From Chloroflexota bacterium (GTDB lineage: Bacteria > Chloroflexota > Dehalococcoidia > Lucifugimonadales > Lucifugimonadaceae): a stretch of 64,000 nucleotides of DNA. The position numbers and the translations under genes were made by a program. Location of the stretch: the NCBI GenBank assembly GCA_027618835.1, contig JAQCHZ010000013.1:1-64000 (forward strand), written 5' to 3'. How positions within the stretch are numbered: the first letter of the stretch is position 1; each line of letters opens with the position of its first letter. Shown here in pieces: positions 62,524-64,000 of the stretch. The notes beneath the pieces were generated by a model. It did no database searches. It saw only the letters and a program-made list of their open reading frames with translations, and was not told where the DNA came from.

Positions 62524-63138
62524 TTGGGCAGAACATTGATCAACAACAAATTCTTCGGACGAAAACGCGCTGAACCAGCACGCCCAATTCCACCCGGCCA
62601 ATATCTTGAAGATGGCTTCCCCGTACTGTCTGCTGGACCAACCCAGAGAGTCGACAAAGCGACTTGGAATTTCTCGATTGAAATTGGTGACGATACCGTC
62701 GGTACATGGACTTGGGACGAGCTCAATGCCCTGCCGCAAACCGACCTACATACAGATCTTCACTGTGTAACGAAATGGTCGAAGCAAGACACTCATTGGC
62801 GAGGTGTAACCATCGACGCCCTACTCGCCAATGCTGGAATCGAAGCTCCGGTCGGATTCGTCATGGCAAGTTCCGATGGTGGATACACAACCAATGTTCC
62901 ATCTGCCGATGTAATCGATGGGAAAGGGCTATTAGTGCACACCTACGATGGTGAGCCTTTGGAAGCAGAACACGGCGGTCCTGTCCGCCTGCTTATCCCG
63001 CACCTGTACTTATGGAAATCAGCAAAGTGGATACGCAGTCTAAAGTTCATAGATAAAGACGAACCCGGATTTTGGGAACGATACGGCTATCACATGTACG
63101 GCGATCCGTGGCGTGAGCAACGCTACACAAACGATTAG
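62524..63138 (+). CDS. Sulfite-oxidase-like molybdopterin oxidoreductase
   Basis: A 204-residue molybdenum-cofactor protein of the sulfite oxidase/MsrP-like fold. The Mo-ligand cysteine is Cys81 in DLHCVTKWSKQDTHWRGV, followed by VMASSDGGYTTNVP and the closing GPVRLLIPHLYLWKSAKWIRSLKFID. No Tat or Sec signal is seen, so it is probably cytoplasmic. TTG 62524 start is tentative (AGG 3 bases upstream; TTG 62536 is alternative). It is followed after 2 bases by a flavin reductase, which probably supplies or removes its electrons. Confidence 0.85.
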   Translation: MGRTLINNKFFGRKRAEPARPIPPGQYLEDGFPVLSAGPTQRVDKATWNFSIEIGDDTVGTWTWDELNALPQTDLHTDLHCVTKWSKQDTHWRGVTIDALLANAGIEAPVGFVMASSDGGYTTNVPSADVIDGKGLLVHTYDGEPLEAEHGGPVRLLIPHLYLWKSAKWIRSLKFIDKDEPGFWERYGYHMYGDPWREQRYTND

Positions 63139-63140
63139 CC

Positions 63141-63908
63141 GTGAATTCGACAGCGACCACAGATTGGCAAATAGCAACCGTTACGTCGATTCACGTCGAA
63201 TCGCCCCGGGTGAAACTATTCACGCTTGAACTTCCGGTCAATACACCGTTTCGTGCCGGTCAGCACTTCGACGTGCGCCTCACAGCCCCCGATGGCTACA
63301 AGGCTCAAAGAAGCTACTCCGTTAGTTCATCTCCCGAACCCGCTTCAAATCCGACATCTATCGAACTCGCCGTCGAACTGATCTCCGACGGTGAGGTGTC
63401 ATCGTACTTCCATGAAGCTGTTGAACTTGGCGACAAAATCGAATTACGCGGTCCCATTGGCGGACACTTCACTTGGAGTCCGATCGCTGCGAAACCGGTC
63501 GTTATGATCGCGGGTGGTTCTGGCATCGCCCCGATAATGTCGATGATCCGGCATCGCTCAAATGCAGCCGTAATCAAAATATCGCCGATGCTACTAATGT
63601 TTAGTGCACGCACTGAAGCCGATATTCTCTTCTCTGCCGAACTAGAATCCATAGCGGTCAATGACCCCGACTTCAATCTAATCATCGCCCTCACCAGATC
63701 CGAGGAAGTAGAGTCGGACAACCGCTCATTCAGACAGTTCCGCCGAATCGACCGCCCAACGATCAAATCCGCCCTGTCGACCCTCGCAACACACCCCTCG
63801 CGCTCCTACATCTGTGGAGGATCGAGTTTTGTCGAAGCTATGGCCAATTACTTGCTCGACTTAGGCATTCCAAATAACTCGGTCCGCACCGAGCGTTTTG
63901 GCCCCTAA
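63141..63908 (+). CDS. Ferredoxin-NADP reductase-like flavoprotein
   Basis: A 255-residue FNR-family oxidoreductase. FAD site RSYS (57-60; QRSYSVSSSPEP), phosphate loop GEVSSYFHEAVELGDKIELRGPIGG, NAD(P) loop IAGGSGIAPIMSMIRH and C-terminal YICGGSSFVEA. No 2Fe-2S ferredoxin domain, so it transfers electrons to a separate partner, most likely the Mo enzyme encoded immediately upstream. GTG start, 2 bases after the upstream stop. Confidence 0.87.
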   Translation: MNSTATTDWQIATVTSIHVESPRVKLFTLELPVNTPFRAGQHFDVRLTAPDGYKAQRSYSVSSSPEPASNPTSIELAVELISDGEVSSYFHEAVELGDKIELRGPIGGHFTWSPIAAKPVVMIAGGSGIAPIMSMIRHRSNAAVIKISPMLLMFSARTEADILFSAELESIAVNDPDFNLIIALTRSEEVESDNRSFRQFRRIDRPTIKSALSTLATHPSRSYICGGSSFVEAMANYLLDLGIPNNSVRTERFGP

Positions 63909-64000
63909 TAGCCTGCGTCCAGCTTTGAATACGCAAAAGAGACTGCGGGTTTCTTGTACCGATGTCCGTATTTATACGTACTCACGTAAATCGGTTAACT

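Noticed and set aside
1-64000. tRNA or rRNA genes
   Set aside because: I found no TTC-type T-loop with matching cloverleaf and no rRNA-like conserved stretches.

Overview
The window looks like a chromosomal segment of an aerobic, heterotrophic marine bacterium of the Chloroflexota, most plausibly the SAR202 clade of Dehalococcoidia. This placement is an inference from gene content: several enolase-superfamily (mandelate racemase/galactonate dehydratase-like) paralogues, many SDR dehydrogenases, an unusual succinate dehydrogenase and an 11-gene complex I operon. There is no rRNA, tRNA, CRISPR array, intact insertion sequence or prophage. Coding density is high and many genes overlap by 4 bases (ATGA).

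Layout. 1-253 is a degraded MFS transporter end. 361-5177 holds fumC, a RidA-like protein, a two-domain VOC protein, a CoxG-like SRPBCC protein and an MFS transporter. 5241-7568 is a minus-strand operon carrying the two halves of a D-glutamate cyclase as separate genes, with a frameshifted AbiU2/HEPN-like gene between them. 7760-14158 holds a galactonate-dehydratase-like enolase, an aldo/keto reductase with a ferredoxin tail, an amidase, an SDR and glyS (with a terminator-like hairpin in its leader). 14340-22137 holds a TlpA-like lipoprotein, a CopD-like membrane protein, folP-folK, an acyl-CoA carboxylase carboxyltransferase, a MazG-like protein, mdh, an SDR and an unknown protein. Intergenic spaces here carry two families of small palindromic repeats.

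22625-38781 is a 16 kb minus-strand energy block: nuoABCDHIJK, a small DUF2007-like gene, nuoLMN, nadK, a Nudix hydrolase and sdhA-sdhB-sdhE. nuoEFG and sdhCD are absent. SdhE is of the CCG type and SdhB has an extra cysteine predicting a second 4Fe-4S cluster. With fumC and mdh this gives much of the TCA cycle and respiratory chain.

38953-42958 holds an alcohol dehydrogenase, two tandem SelW-like (Rdx) genes, a GNAT acetyltransferase and thrC. The second Rdx gene has an in-frame UGA exactly where its neighbour has the second Cys of CxxC, followed by a bSECIS-like hairpin; it is very probably a selenoprotein that ordinary gene calling would truncate. 43024-54956 holds a large PKD/Ig/beta-propeller/cyclophilin lipoprotein, an orphan response regulator, a 2-oxoacid dehydrogenase operon ending in lipB, two tandem cyclophilins and a VWA membrane protein. 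55234-60966 is a catabolic cluster of four enolase-superfamily genes around an SDR. The window ends with a small membrane protein, an SDR, and a sulfite-oxidase-like protein next to a ferredoxin-reductase-like flavoprotein.
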